The notes beneath the pieces were generated by a model. It was not told the DNA's origin. It ran no database searches and worked only from the letters and a program-made list of their open reading frames with translations. A stretch of DNA of 64,000 nucleotides, from contig DATNPL010000153.1 in assembly GCA_036703255.1 (NCBI GenBank), forward strand, positions 1-64,000, given 5' to 3'. This DNA comes from Drouetiella sp036703255 (lineage in GTDB: Bacteria; Cyanobacteriota; Cyanobacteriia; Elainellales; Elainellaceae). The translations under genes were made by a program, and so were the position numbers. This document shows, one piece after another, positions 33,372 through 41,291 of the stretch (position 1 is its first letter; each line of letters opens with the position of its first letter).

Positions 33372-34523
33372 ATGCCATCTGAGCCTTCGCAAAAGCTAAC
33401 TTTGGGACGACTAGAAAAAGTTGACTTGCGCACCTACTGGTGCGAGGAGGATGCCGAGTTTACGCCTTGGCTGGCGCAAGCAGACAATATCAAGCTGCTG
33501 GGAGAGGCCATTGGCATAGAGCTAAGGGTGCCTGAGGAGCTGTCTCAGGAGCCATCTGATATACCTGAGGCCGATATTCTTTGCCAGGATGGTAGCGATC
33601 GCTGGGTGTTAATTGAAAATCAGCTAGAGCCAACCGATCATCACCATCTGGGGCGGCTGTTGACGGCAATGGCAGACCTTCAGGCCAATACCGTCATTTG
33701 GATTGCCAGCAGTTTTACGCCAGAGCATCAGATTGCCCTGCATTGGCTGAACCAGATGACGGCTCCAGGGGTTCACTTTTTTGGCATAGAAATTGAGCTG
33801 TGGCGCATTGGCAAGGCGGTAGCTCCCAAATTTAACTTGGTGATTCAGCCTCAGCGGCAGGAGGCGATCGCTCTGACAGAAGCCTCAGTCGAGATTCTGC
33901 CAGAGTCTGCGTCCTCCAGTCTTCCTGAGAGTCCTCCCGAACCTCCGCCCGTAATCTTGACGGATGCCCAACGACAAAATCTGGAGTTTTGGCGAGGGTT
34001 GTGCCATCAGTTAGAGCGTCGGGGCAGCATTATCAAACCCAGCCAACCTTCAACCGAAAGCAGCCTAAGTTTTGCTATCGGTCGTGCTGGCTTTCGGCTG
34101 TATACGCGCCTCGAATCCAGTTGCAGCCTCACGCAGGAAGCTCCCGATCGCCCTGAAGCTGAGCTACTGAAACCAGAGCAGGCTCTGACTGTAGGACTGA
34201 TGCTTTTGGGAGAAGATGCAAAACCCCATTTTCATTTGCTGGAGGAAGATCGAGAAGCGATCGAATCTGAGATTGGCATTCCCCTTGAGTGGGATGCCCA
34301 AGGTGAGAATAAGAGCTGCTTGATTTACTGCGGCTTGGCCGGGATTGACCTAGAGGATCGCGATCAGTGGATTGAGTATTATCAGTGGTTCTGTGTTTAT
34401 CTAGAACAATTTCATGATGTGTTTGGCGATCGCATTAAGCGCCTCAACGCGAATGACTATCAGCCCGCACCAGATTACAGTTTTAACCCGCTGAAGTCGT
34501 CGGCTGTCTTGCCTGGATCTTAG
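33372..34523 (+). CDS. DUF4268-containing nuclease-fold protein
   Basis: A 383-aa protein. The N-terminal part (about 40-170) resembles a PD-(D/E)XK-type domain, with PEADILCQDGSDRWVLIENQ and the following DHHHLGRLLTAMADLQANTV, a pattern seen in DUF4268 family proteins. A Pro/Glu/Ser-rich linker joins it to the C-terminal DUF4268 domain (about 205-375; NLEFWRGLCHQLERRGSI and HFHLLEEDREAIESEIG). Nuclease activity and any defence role are inference. The gene is divergent from Uma2, another nuclease-fold gene, with a palindromic element between them and a double hairpin after the stop. Confidence 0.78.
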   Translation: MPSEPSQKLTLGRLEKVDLRTYWCEEDAEFTPWLAQADNIKLLGEAIGIELRVPEELSQEPSDIPEADILCQDGSDRWVLIENQLEPTDHHHLGRLLTAMADLQANTVIWIASSFTPEHQIALHWLNQMTAPGVHFFGIEIELWRIGKAVAPKFNLVIQPQRQEAIALTEASVEILPESASSSLPESPPEPPPVILTDAQRQNLEFWRGLCHQLERRGSIIKPSQPSTESSLSFAIGRAGFRLYTRLESSCSLTQEAPDRPEAELLKPEQALTVGLMLLGEDAKPHFHLLEEDREAIESEIGIPLEWDAQGENKSCLIYCGLAGIDLEDRDQWIEYYQWFCVYLEQFHDVFGDRIKRLNANDYQPAPDYSFNPLKSSAVLPGS

Positions 34524-34540
34524 GAGCACTTACATCTTGT

Positions 34541-34577
34541 CCCTATGTGTGACGCGCTCCGTGCGCTACACATAGGG
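34541..34577. repeat. GC-centred hairpin A after the DUF4268 gene
   Basis: CCCTATGTGT pairs with ACACATAGGG around an inner GCGC-TCCGT-GCGC fold. It begins 17 bases past the DUF4268 stop and directly abuts hairpin B. It may terminate transcription, although no T-run follows. Confidence 0.75.
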
Positions 34578-34613
34578 CGGGTTTCAGGGACGCGAAGCGC
34601 CCCTGAAACCCGC
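34577..34613. repeat. GC-centred hairpin B
   Basis: GCGGGTTTCAGGG pairs perfectly with CCCTGAAACCCGC, with an inner GCG-AA-CGC apex. It shares one base with hairpin A. The arms differ from the other palindromes in this window but the GCGC-type apex is alike. Confidence 0.75.
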
Positions 34614-34694
34614 TAAGAGAAGGCTAAAAGAGAAAGAGCCTTAGAGAAAGATGAGCTGGAGAGAACAGAGTAATGAAAGCGTGAGGAAACTAGC

Positions 34695-35492
34695 GTGACT
34701 TGTTTTGCTTTTGAAAATAAAACGGTATTGGTGACTGGAGGATCGCGGGGGATTGGTCGAGCGATCGCCCTTGCTTTTGCACAGGCAGGAGCCAGAGTAG
34801 GGATTCACTATGGGCATAGTCAAGCCGCGGCTGAGCAGACTCAGGCCATGCTCATGGGTACAGGCCACGCCATCTTTCAGGCAGATATTGCGGATGCCGA
34901 TGCCGTAGAACACATGGTGAATGCAGCGATCGCCACTCTGGGGCCGATTGATATTCTCGTCAACGGTGCGGGCATCTTTCAAGAAAAGCCGTTGGATGCC
35001 ACAACCTATGCAGACTGGCAGATTGCATGGCGACAAACGATCGATACTAATCTCACGGGCACTGCTAACGTCGCCTTTTGCGTAGCGCACCATATGATTC
35101 AGCGTTACAGAGATCAGCATCTTGGAGAGCAAGGCAGCGGCGGACGAATTATTAACATCAGTTCGCGGGGGGCTTTTCGGGGAGAGCCGCTGGCGCTTGC
35201 CTATGGGGCGAGCAAAGCCGGACTTAATTCCTTCAGCCAGTCTTTAGCGCAGCATCTTGCGCCATACAATATTTTTGTCACTGCCGTTGCTCCCGGATTT
35301 GTCGAAACTGATATGGCGCGTGCGATATTAGACAGCCCCAAAGGAGAGGGCATTCGGCAGCAAAGTCCGCTGAATCGGGTGGCGCGCCCTGAGGAAGTTG
35401 CCCATACAGTGCTGTTTTTGGCCTCCGAAGGCGCGGAATTTTTGACGGGCGGCATCGTGGATGTGAATGGCGCTAGCTATTTGCGATCGTAA
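34695..35492 (+). CDS. SDR-family NAD(P)-dependent oxidoreductase
   Basis: A 265-aa short-chain dehydrogenase/reductase. The cofactor loop is TGGSRGIGRAIALAF, with NNAG replaced by VNGAG. The catalytic Ser lies in INISSRG, and the Tyr/Lys pair in YGASKAGLNSF. The C terminus has ASEGAEFLTGGIVDVNGA, typical of FabG-like classical SDRs. Its substrate is unknown. It has a GTG start with GAGG upstream. It is not near fatty acid genes, so it should not be taken as the housekeeping FabG. Confidence 0.88.
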   Translation: MTCFAFENKTVLVTGGSRGIGRAIALAFAQAGARVGIHYGHSQAAAEQTQAMLMGTGHAIFQADIADADAVEHMVNAAIATLGPIDILVNGAGIFQEKPLDATTYADWQIAWRQTIDTNLTGTANVAFCVAHHMIQRYRDQHLGEQGSGGRIINISSRGAFRGEPLALAYGASKAGLNSFSQSLAQHLAPYNIFVTAVAPGFVETDMARAILDSPKGEGIRQQSPLNRVARPEEVAHTVLFLASEGAEFLTGGIVDVNGASYLRS

Positions 35493-35514
35493 CGAGCCGA
35501 GCTAGTATGGCTAG

Positions 35515-35901
35515 CTAATCTGCCGATTGCCCATCTCGCCGCCCCAAATCATAGACCCCACAGCTAATGCAGGCAATGATTCCCATACTAATCGTCCAGC
35601 CATGCCCTAGACCCGCTTCAATGCCCCAGTTGCAAAACCCGCCAACGATGAGAAATGGAATGATGCTGAGCAGTGAAGCCAGCAGGGCATTGAGCGATTC
35701 ACTGGCTTTGCGAGCATTTTCATACTCTTTAGTGGACAGGTAGAGCGATCGCTCCATGAAGTTCATCCAGCGTGCCAATTGCTCAATCACCCATTCGCTG
35801 ACGGGGGAAAATCCCAGGTACAGCGCCAGCGCCCATAGCCCAATTCCCGCCAAGGTGGTGATGTCAATTTTGAATTGAAAGGGCAGGAGTTCGATTAGCA
35901 T
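35515..35901 (-). CDS. Small membrane protein of unknown function
   Basis: A 128-aa protein with three likely hydrophobic helices: ITTLAGIGLWALALYLGF, LLASLLSIIPFLIVGGFCNW and a C-terminal GWTISMGIIACISCGVYDLG. The central charged region MERSLYLSTKEYENARKASE is amphipathic. I recognise no family. It is convergent with the SDR gene (22 bases between stops) and lies downstream of a lipase-like gene on the same strand. Confidence 0.65.
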   Translation of the reverse strand: MLIELLPFQFKIDITTLAGIGLWALALYLGFSPVSEWVIEQLARWMNFMERSLYLSTKEYENARKASESLNALLASLLSIIPFLIVGGFCNWGIEAGLGHGWTISMGIIACISCGVYDLGRRDGQSAD

Positions 35902-35997
35902 GGGCAGCGCTAGAGGTGAGTAAATATTTCGTTAGTGTTAATGTAACCGATCGCCCTGCTTCTGAGAAATCAGCATTGCTTAATTTGGCTATGAAAC

Positions 35998-36693
35998 TCA
36001 CGCCAAATGCGCCGCCCAAATCTTCAGTGGCTCATGCGATCCGTACCAGAGTTTGCCCGATCGCGGGGAGTGCAATACGTTTTCCAGCGTCAGATTTTCT
36101 GCGCCCTCTAAATGGGCAGATTCGATCGGCGTGACGCCATCACCCCAGCGATCACCCCGACCGCAGGTGAGTTCATAGCTACTGTAGGCAAACCAGCTTC
36201 CTAACTGCCGTTTGCCATAGATTGATTTTCCGGCCACGCAAATATGGCGGACTTCAGGATGCAGCGTACAGCTATTTTTGACAAAATCGAGGTTGCGCTT
36301 TGTCCACCGCTCTTGGCTAACATGAGGCGTTCCCAAAGTGGTCAAGGTCTGCACCTGCGAGTAAGCTTTCCAGAGACGCACCTTATTGGCATCGCCAGGA
36401 TGCACATCATAGGAGGCTTCCCCCAGATAAATTCGGCAAATCCAGCCGCCTGCCGAGTGCCCGACCAAGTGGATGTGATCGCTCCCAGTTTCGGCTCTGA
36501 CGCGCTGTACGGTTTGATCGAGCTGCTGCAAAATTGGCACCATCGATCGCCCGCCCAAGGTGGGCAGCCAGTCGCGTCGCTTTAGGGGTACGGTGTAGGC
36601 CGCAAACCCCAACGCCTCTAGCCCCAGTTCCATCTCTCGGTATGGACGCGCACCTGCTAGATAGCCGGGCAAAATTACAACAGGTAGTCCCAT
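35998..36693 (-). CDS. Alpha/beta hydrolase (lipase/esterase-like)
   Basis: A 231-aa alpha/beta hydrolase. The oxyanion strand is VVILPGYLAGARPY and the nucleophile elbow GHSAGGW. A likely catalytic His is in the C-terminal GSHEPLKIW. It is similar to lipase class proteins conserved in cyanobacteria and plants; substrate is unknown. ATG at MGLPVVILPGY is chosen because the preceding in-frame residues are charged and not part of the fold. It starts eight bases after the stop of the upstream hydrolase gene, so the two are probably co-transcribed. Confidence 0.85.
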   Translation of the reverse strand: MGLPVVILPGYLAGARPYREMELGLEALGFAAYTVPLKRRDWLPTLGGRSMVPILQQLDQTVQRVRAETGSDHIHLVGHSAGGWICRIYLGEASYDVHPGDANKVRLWKAYSQVQTLTTLGTPHVSQERWTKRNLDFVKNSCTLHPEVRHICVAGKSIYGKRQLGSWFAYSSYELTCGRGDRWGDGVTPIESAHLEGAENLTLENVLHSPRSGKLWYGSHEPLKIWAAHLA

Positions 36694-36701
36694 AGGTCGC
36701 C

Positions 36702-37604
36702 TCAGATCCCTGTTTCTTGCAGCCACTGCAAAATTTCTTTATTCACCACAGTTGGACGCTCGTCATGGGGGCAGTGTCCCGTGTTGGGAATTGGCACAAA
36801 CTTAATGGATGAGCGCTCTCCCGCAACCTGATAAGCTTTTGATCCGGCGATCGGTGTCCAAGGATCAGCTTCGCCCCACAGCACCAGTAGCGGTTGAGTA
36901 ATGCGCGGCAGCAAATCTTCGGGTCTGGGGCCTGGAGGCGCTGTGAGAATTGAGGCAAAGACTTTTTGTGCGCCCGGATCGCAAGACGGCTGATAGAGAA
37001 TATCAATTAGCTCGTCAGTGATAGCGGTCTGGTCATGGTAGACCTGGCGTAGCGTATTCCGCAGACGGGGCTTACGGCGAATCTGATTAAACAAAAATCC
37101 TCCAACTAGCTCGGAACTCACCAGCTTTGTAAAGGCACCCATGACCAACCGCAGGGGCGGATTTAGCTCTTCTGGACGGTGGTTTAGCCCACCTGCCGGA
37201 TTCAGCAAGATGCCGCCTGCCGCCATTTGCGGATCGTCTGCCAGCATCATTAGCGTTAGCAACCCGCCGATTGAGTTGCCCACAAACACGGCAGGTTCCT
37301 GGACATGAGCGCTCCAAAAATCTTGAAGCAACGCTTGCCAAAGCTCGACGCTGTAGTCAATCAGGGCTTTTTCGGATGCGCCAAACCCCAGTAAGTCGAG
37401 GGCAAAGACTCTATACCCAGCGGCAGCTAAAACCGGAATATTTTGCCGCCAATGGCCGATCGATGCACCAAATCCGTGAATCAAAATTAAAGGTCTGCCG
37501 CTGCCCTGCACTGTGTAGGCAATGCGGTGGTCTTGCCAAGTCCAGGTCAGAATTTCTAAGGGCGGAGGCAATGTTTCCAGAGCAGAGGAAATCTTAGAGG
37601 TCAC
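36702..37604 (-). CDS. Alpha/beta hydrolase, chlorophyll dephytylase-like
   Basis: A 300-aa alpha/beta hydrolase. It shows the oxyanion HGFGASIGHWRQNIP, the nucleophile elbow GNSIGGLLTLM, an acid position in VLWGEADPWTP and His in NTGHCPHDERP. The cap region with GAFTKLVSSELVGGFLF resembles the cyanobacterial and plant group that includes pheophytinase and chlorophyll dephytylase, so hydrolysis of a pigment or lipid ester is plausible but inferred. It is followed within nine bases by a second hydrolase. The start lies close to a divergent gene's region. Confidence 0.85.
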   Translation of the reverse strand: MTSKISSALETLPPPLEILTWTWQDHRIAYTVQGSGRPLILIHGFGASIGHWRQNIPVLAAAGYRVFALDLLGFGASEKALIDYSVELWQALLQDFWSAHVQEPAVFVGNSIGGLLTLMMLADDPQMAAGGILLNPAGGLNHRPEELNPPLRLVMGAFTKLVSSELVGGFLFNQIRRKPRLRNTLRQVYHDQTAITDELIDILYQPSCDPGAQKVFASILTAPPGPRPEDLLPRITQPLLVLWGEADPWTPIAGSKAYQVAGERSSIKFVPIPNTGHCPHDERPTVVNKEILQWLQETGI

Positions 37605-37789
37605 GGTTGTTCACGTTTCTTAACTATCTCTATCATAATAGACCTCTTGCCAGTAGAGCTTTGGATCTAAGTGGAGTGGCGGTACAGCTCGACTCAGCCT
37701 CATTCGCAAGAGGTTTGCTGGAGCGCTGTTCGGGAGACATCCTTCCGATGGTAATATCAAATCCGGCTCAGGATTTATGCAAGGTCACT
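37605..37789. promoter_or_regulatory. Divergent promoter region upstream of the hydrolase pair and a 140-aa gene
   Basis: This gap separates the divergent genes. It contains ATATCAAATCCGGCTCAGGATT close to the plus-strand gene (as two parts, ATATCAAATCCGG and CTCAGGATT). An in-frame extension of the plus-strand ORF through it was rejected because residue composition is not protein-like. Confidence 0.4.
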
Positions 37790-38212
37790 ATGGATACTAA
37801 TCAGGGCAATACCAATCAGGAGAGCAACCCGGAGAATAGCAAGGGCGTAGAAGAGTCTTTAGTCGATCAAGATTTGGCTGTTCCAGGGCTAGAACCCGAG
37901 GAGCAAGAGCTATTTGCCCGCATTGAAGCTGCCCGAAGGCTCTTACCCGGATGGTTTATTGTCCGCATGATGAGTGACTCTTGGTATTTTGGCTTGCTCA
38001 CCACCAACAACAAGATTTTGGGAATTCAATGCATTGACGAGGTGTATCAGGCGGCGGATGGCAGTATTTGGATGGATGTGACGCTGCTAGATAATAATCT
38101 GCTGCGCCGAGACACGATCTTGCAAGAGGTGATTATTGCACCCACCTCGCGGACTCGTGCCAGCATCAACGTGAGTCACATTATTGCTGCCTTTGAACTA
38201 GAGGATACTTGA
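37790..38212 (+). CDS. Conserved hypothetical cyanobacterial protein, 140 aa
   Basis: A soluble protein with an acidic, Asn/Glu-rich N terminus (about 1-35) and a compact C-terminal domain containing RRLLPGWFIVRMMSDSWYFG and NNKILGIQCIDEVYQA. I do not recall a named family; similar small proteins occur across cyanobacteria, but this is from memory. ATG giving MDTNQGNTNQ is chosen over earlier in-frame ATGs because the upstream residues look untranslated. It could bind nucleic acid or a protein partner; no motif decides. Confidence 0.65.
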   Translation: MDTNQGNTNQESNPENSKGVEESLVDQDLAVPGLEPEEQELFARIEAARRLLPGWFIVRMMSDSWYFGLLTTNNKILGIQCIDEVYQAADGSIWMDVTLLDNNLLRRDTILQEVIIAPTSRTRASINVSHIIAAFELEDT

Positions 38213-38257
38213 CGCTCGCTGGCAAAATGTGGGCATGTCAAATTGTGGATCGGCAAG

Positions 38258-38692
38258 ATGATTGACTATCGAAATAACGAAAATCTGTCTTTCGAAGAGT
38301 ATTACGACTTCTTGAAAAGGAGTGATCTGGGTAGTCAGTATCCCCAAGAGCGGTTTGAGCAAAGGGTAAGGAAGCTCTTGACGACGCGATCGATCGCCAT
38401 TACTGCCAGAAATCAGTCAGGGCTGCTGATTGGGATAGTCTTTGGGGTGACGGATTTTTCCTATTTTCTGTTTGTCACAGACCTCGGCATAGATAGGGCA
38501 TACGCAAAACAGGGAATAGGTCGTGAATTATTGGTGCGCATCCGAGAATTGGCGGGTGGGGAAGACGATATTTCGGTTGTTACAGTTGCCCATAAAACTG
38601 CAATGGGTTTCTACGAAAAGTGTGGATATGAAACGGATGATTGTCTGTTTTGGAACCCTTGCAAACTTTGGAGCGAATTCCAAGTCACTTAA
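38258..38692 (+). CDS. GNAT-family acetyltransferase
   Basis: A 144-aa N-acetyltransferase of the GNAT fold. The acetyl-CoA-binding motif A is AYAKQGIGRELLVRI, preceded by the strand FLFVTDLGIDR and followed by the C-terminal AMGFYEKCGYE. Acceptor substrate is unknown; protein, aminoglycoside or polyamine are all possible. ATG at MIDYRNNENL is preferred over a TTG 15 bases earlier. It follows the 140-aa gene with a 45-base gap. Confidence 0.85.
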   Translation: MIDYRNNENLSFEEYYDFLKRSDLGSQYPQERFEQRVRKLLTTRSIAITARNQSGLLIGIVFGVTDFSYFLFVTDLGIDRAYAKQGIGRELLVRIRELAGGEDDISVVTVAHKTAMGFYEKCGYETDDCLFWNPCKLWSEFQVT

Positions 38693-38813
38693 CTTATGGA
38701 ATGGCACAAGGTTTTGCCTGGAAACTTTGCCCCAACCTGACTGCGCATAGCTACAAAACGTTAGCTAGTGGGGTGTTAGTCAGTGGGGCGATCGCTTTGT
38801 CATTCAACAACTC

Positions 38814-39749
38814 TCAGGCAGTGCGCAACCGCTCAATATCTCGAATCGGTGGCGCACCAAACATCCGGGAATATTCGCGGTTAAACTGTGAAGGGCTTTC
38901 ATAACCCACCTGATAGGCAGCGTTGGTCGCATCAGCATTTTCAGTAAGCATTAACCGACGTGCTTCCAACAGTTTCAACTGCTTTTGATATTGCAGCGGA
39001 CTCATGGATGTCACCGCTTTGAAATGGTAATGAAACGACGAAGGCGACATTTTGGCTTGCTCAGCCAGATCTTCAACCCGCATCGGCTGAGTGAAACTCG
39101 CCTTGATCAGTTTTAGTACCTCAGCAATGCGCTGCATGTTACTGCCTGATGTGGCAATCTGACGTACCGCTTCGCCTTGTTCTCCTATCAAAAGCCGATA
39201 GTAGATCTCGTGGATAATCAGCGGTGCCAGCATTGGAATGTCTTGAGACGTATGCAACAGCTTCGTTAGTCTGAGCGCACAGTCGAGTAGGGAAACATCG
39301 GCAGTGCTAACAAATAAGCCTCTAGTGGAATGCTTTTTGGAGGACGCGAGCGCCCCAGACTGTGCCGTAATAATGTCGCAAAGTTGACGCGGATCGAGAT
39401 TCAGCTTGAACCCCAAATATGGCTGCTCTGGAGTTGCCTCAACAATAAATGCACTCAGCGGCAAATCTACCGATACTACTAGGTATTGAGCCGCACTATA
39501 GCGATAGATTTCCTCACCCAGTAAGGCTTCTTTTTTGCCCTGAACGAGAATAGCCAAAGTAGGGGAACAGACACCATGTAGATGGGTAGAAACAGATGAT
39601 TCGCGTTGAAATTCCAGCTCATCTATCGCTGTTTTGTGAAACCCGTCGCCTTTGCCATCCGTGTACCGGGTGATGAATGTCGCTAATTCTTTGCATTGAT
39701 TTGCAACCTCATCTTGGTGAATGACAGGGCTGATAATTTCAGGTGTCAT
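38814..39749 (-). CDS. AraC-family transcriptional regulator
   Basis: A 311-aa regulator. The N-terminal part (about 20-170) is the AraC_N-type ligand domain (VCSPTLAILVQGKKEALLGE, then SAAQYLVVSVDLPLSAFI). Two helix-turn-helix motifs lie in the C-terminal 100 residues: VEDLAEQAKMSPSSFHYHFK and AAYQVGYESPSQFNREY. It is divergent from a short-chain dehydrogenase gene across 154 bases, so it probably controls that gene and itself. The inducing molecule is unknown. Confidence 0.9.
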   Translation of the reverse strand: MTPEIISPVIHQDEVANQCKELATFITRYTDGKGDGFHKTAIDELEFQRESSVSTHLHGVCSPTLAILVQGKKEALLGEEIYRYSAAQYLVVSVDLPLSAFIVEATPEQPYLGFKLNLDPRQLCDIITAQSGALASSKKHSTRGLFVSTADVSLLDCALRLTKLLHTSQDIPMLAPLIIHEIYYRLLIGEQGEAVRQIATSGSNMQRIAEVLKLIKASFTQPMRVEDLAEQAKMSPSSFHYHFKAVTSMSPLQYQKQLKLLEARRLMLTENADATNAAYQVGYESPSQFNREYSRMFGAPPIRDIERLRTA

Positions 39750-39903
39750 GATTCGCTTGATTCGTTAAATCATTCTCTACTCAACAGTATAGAGCCATCA
39801 TAAAACTCCAACTTGGAGGATTAGGCAATAAACTGCGAGGTCTGTGTATTTAGCTTTCTAGGTTTTACTTCTACGGTGAATACATCAGTCAGGAGAAAAG
39901 ATC

Positions 39904-40638
39904 ATGCTAAATGTTGACAGTAAGGTTGTAGTCATTACAGGAGCTAGTAGTGGGATCGGTGAAGCAACCGCTCGATTGCTGGCTGAAAATGGCGCGAATG
40001 TTGTTCTGGGTGCACGGCGGACGGAGAAATTAGAGAAGATAGTTGAGGAAATTCGGAGTCAGGGCAACGCGGCAGAATTTAAAGCAGTAGATGTCACAGA
40101 TCGGGAGGATGTGAAAGCATTAATTCACTTTGCTAAAGATAAATTTGGTCGTGTTGATGTGATTTTTAACAATGCAGGTGTGATGCCTCTATCGCTCATG
40201 AATGCCTTAAAAGTGGAGGAGTGGGACAACATGATTGCTGTCAACATCCACGGCGTATTGAATGGCATTGCGGCAGGACTGCCCATTATGGAAGCGCAGG
40301 GCGGTGGACAGTTTATTAATACTGCATCTATCGCTGCTCATTTGGTAGGGCCGACTAGCGCTGTTTATTCTGCCACAAAATATGCGGTTTGGGCGATATC
40401 TGATGGGCTGCGTCAGGAATCGAAAAATATCCGAGTCACCCTCATCTCTCCCGGCGTAGTCGAAACCGAGCTTGGCTCTGACATCACGGACGAGGCAAGC
40501 AAAAGTCTTTTGCAGGAACTTCGCAAGACTGCTCTCACGCCAGATGCGATCGCCAGAGCTGTTTTATATGCCGTATCTCAACCAGAGAATGTCGATGTCA
40601 ATGAAATTATTGTGCGCCCGACTGCAAGCGCATTCTAA
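39904..40638 (+). CDS. SDR-family oxidoreductase next to an AraC regulator
   Basis: A 244-aa classical short-chain dehydrogenase. The cofactor loop is TGASSGIGEATARLL and NNAG appears in FNNAGVMPLS. The catalytic region is NTASIAAHLVGPTSAVYSA with the YSATKYA Tyr/Lys. It is close to the YdfG/serine-dehydrogenase-like group often found next to AraC genes; the real substrate cannot be told. An AGTCAGGAGAA ribosome-binding site precedes the ATG. The base composition is slightly richer in A/T than its neighbours, perhaps reflecting transfer. Confidence 0.9.
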   Translation: MLNVDSKVVVITGASSGIGEATARLLAENGANVVLGARRTEKLEKIVEEIRSQGNAAEFKAVDVTDREDVKALIHFAKDKFGRVDVIFNNAGVMPLSLMNALKVEEWDNMIAVNIHGVLNGIAAGLPIMEAQGGGQFINTASIAAHLVGPTSAVYSATKYAVWAISDGLRQESKNIRVTLISPGVVETELGSDITDEASKSLLQELRKTALTPDAIARAVLYAVSQPENVDVNEIIVRPTASAF

Positions 40639-40717
40639 AGACCTACCCCTCTGTAAATGTGCGCTATCGTCTGGTGATCGATAGGGCTGCGCTAAACGCA
40701 CCCACCGAAGCCATTGC

Positions 40718-41119
40718 CTAATTTTGAGGGTTACATGATCCAAACGAAGGTTGGCCGCAGTTCTCGTTGAGGCATGGGTGAAACAGTGAACATGTAGGAA
40801 CTTCAGCCTGTGGGCAACTATTTTGCCAGCAGGCGACTAGACATCGCTGCCCTTGCTCCCACTCCTGGTCGGTGTGCCAACAGTGCGCTAGACATCTTTG
40901 GGGGCTAGCGCTGCTGAGATGAGTTGAAGATTTGAGCATAGGAGGCTTGGGGGCAGAAGCCTCTGGAATAGAGGGGCGATCGCTTGGGTTGATGAAGATA
41001 TAAGCAGCCGAAAGTTCTGGAGTAAGCAACTCTGGAGAAAGCTCCGGGGCGTTTTCCACTTCAACCGCAGGGAAAGAGAGTTTCAATTCTTTGCTCACAG
41101 CGGTATCTCTGATTGACAT
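40718..41119 (-). CDS. Cysteine-rich hypothetical protein
   Basis: A 133-aa ORF with no recognised family. The first 70 residues are Pro/Ser/Glu-rich. The last 60 contain nine cysteines, including two copies of RCLxxCW (RCLAHCW and RCLVACW) about 18 residues apart, then TCSLFHPCLNENCG. Such spacing could hold metal or disulfides. A weak AAAGG lies a few bases before the ATG. It is divergent from mutL and convergent with the SDR gene. Coding status is plausible because cysteine spacing looks ordered, but it might be chance. Confidence 0.5.
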   Translation of the reverse strand: MSIRDTAVSKELKLSFPAVEVENAPELSPELLTPELSAAYIFINPSDRPSIPEASAPKPPMLKSSTHLSSASPQRCLAHCWHTDQEWEQGQRCLVACWQNSCPQAEVPTCSLFHPCLNENCGQPSFGSCNPQN

Positions 41120-41291
41120 CTGCCTTTAGCGTAGAGTTTTTAGAAAAACCATACTTCGCCCTTTAGCAGTGCCTAGTCGGGCGATCGATCAAATATCAAA
41201 GCGATCGCCCGAATGCGTTAATTTGTGTCACCCGATTGGTTCAGATTCCCTACAAGATTCACGACACACAAGATTCATTACACTGGAGGAT

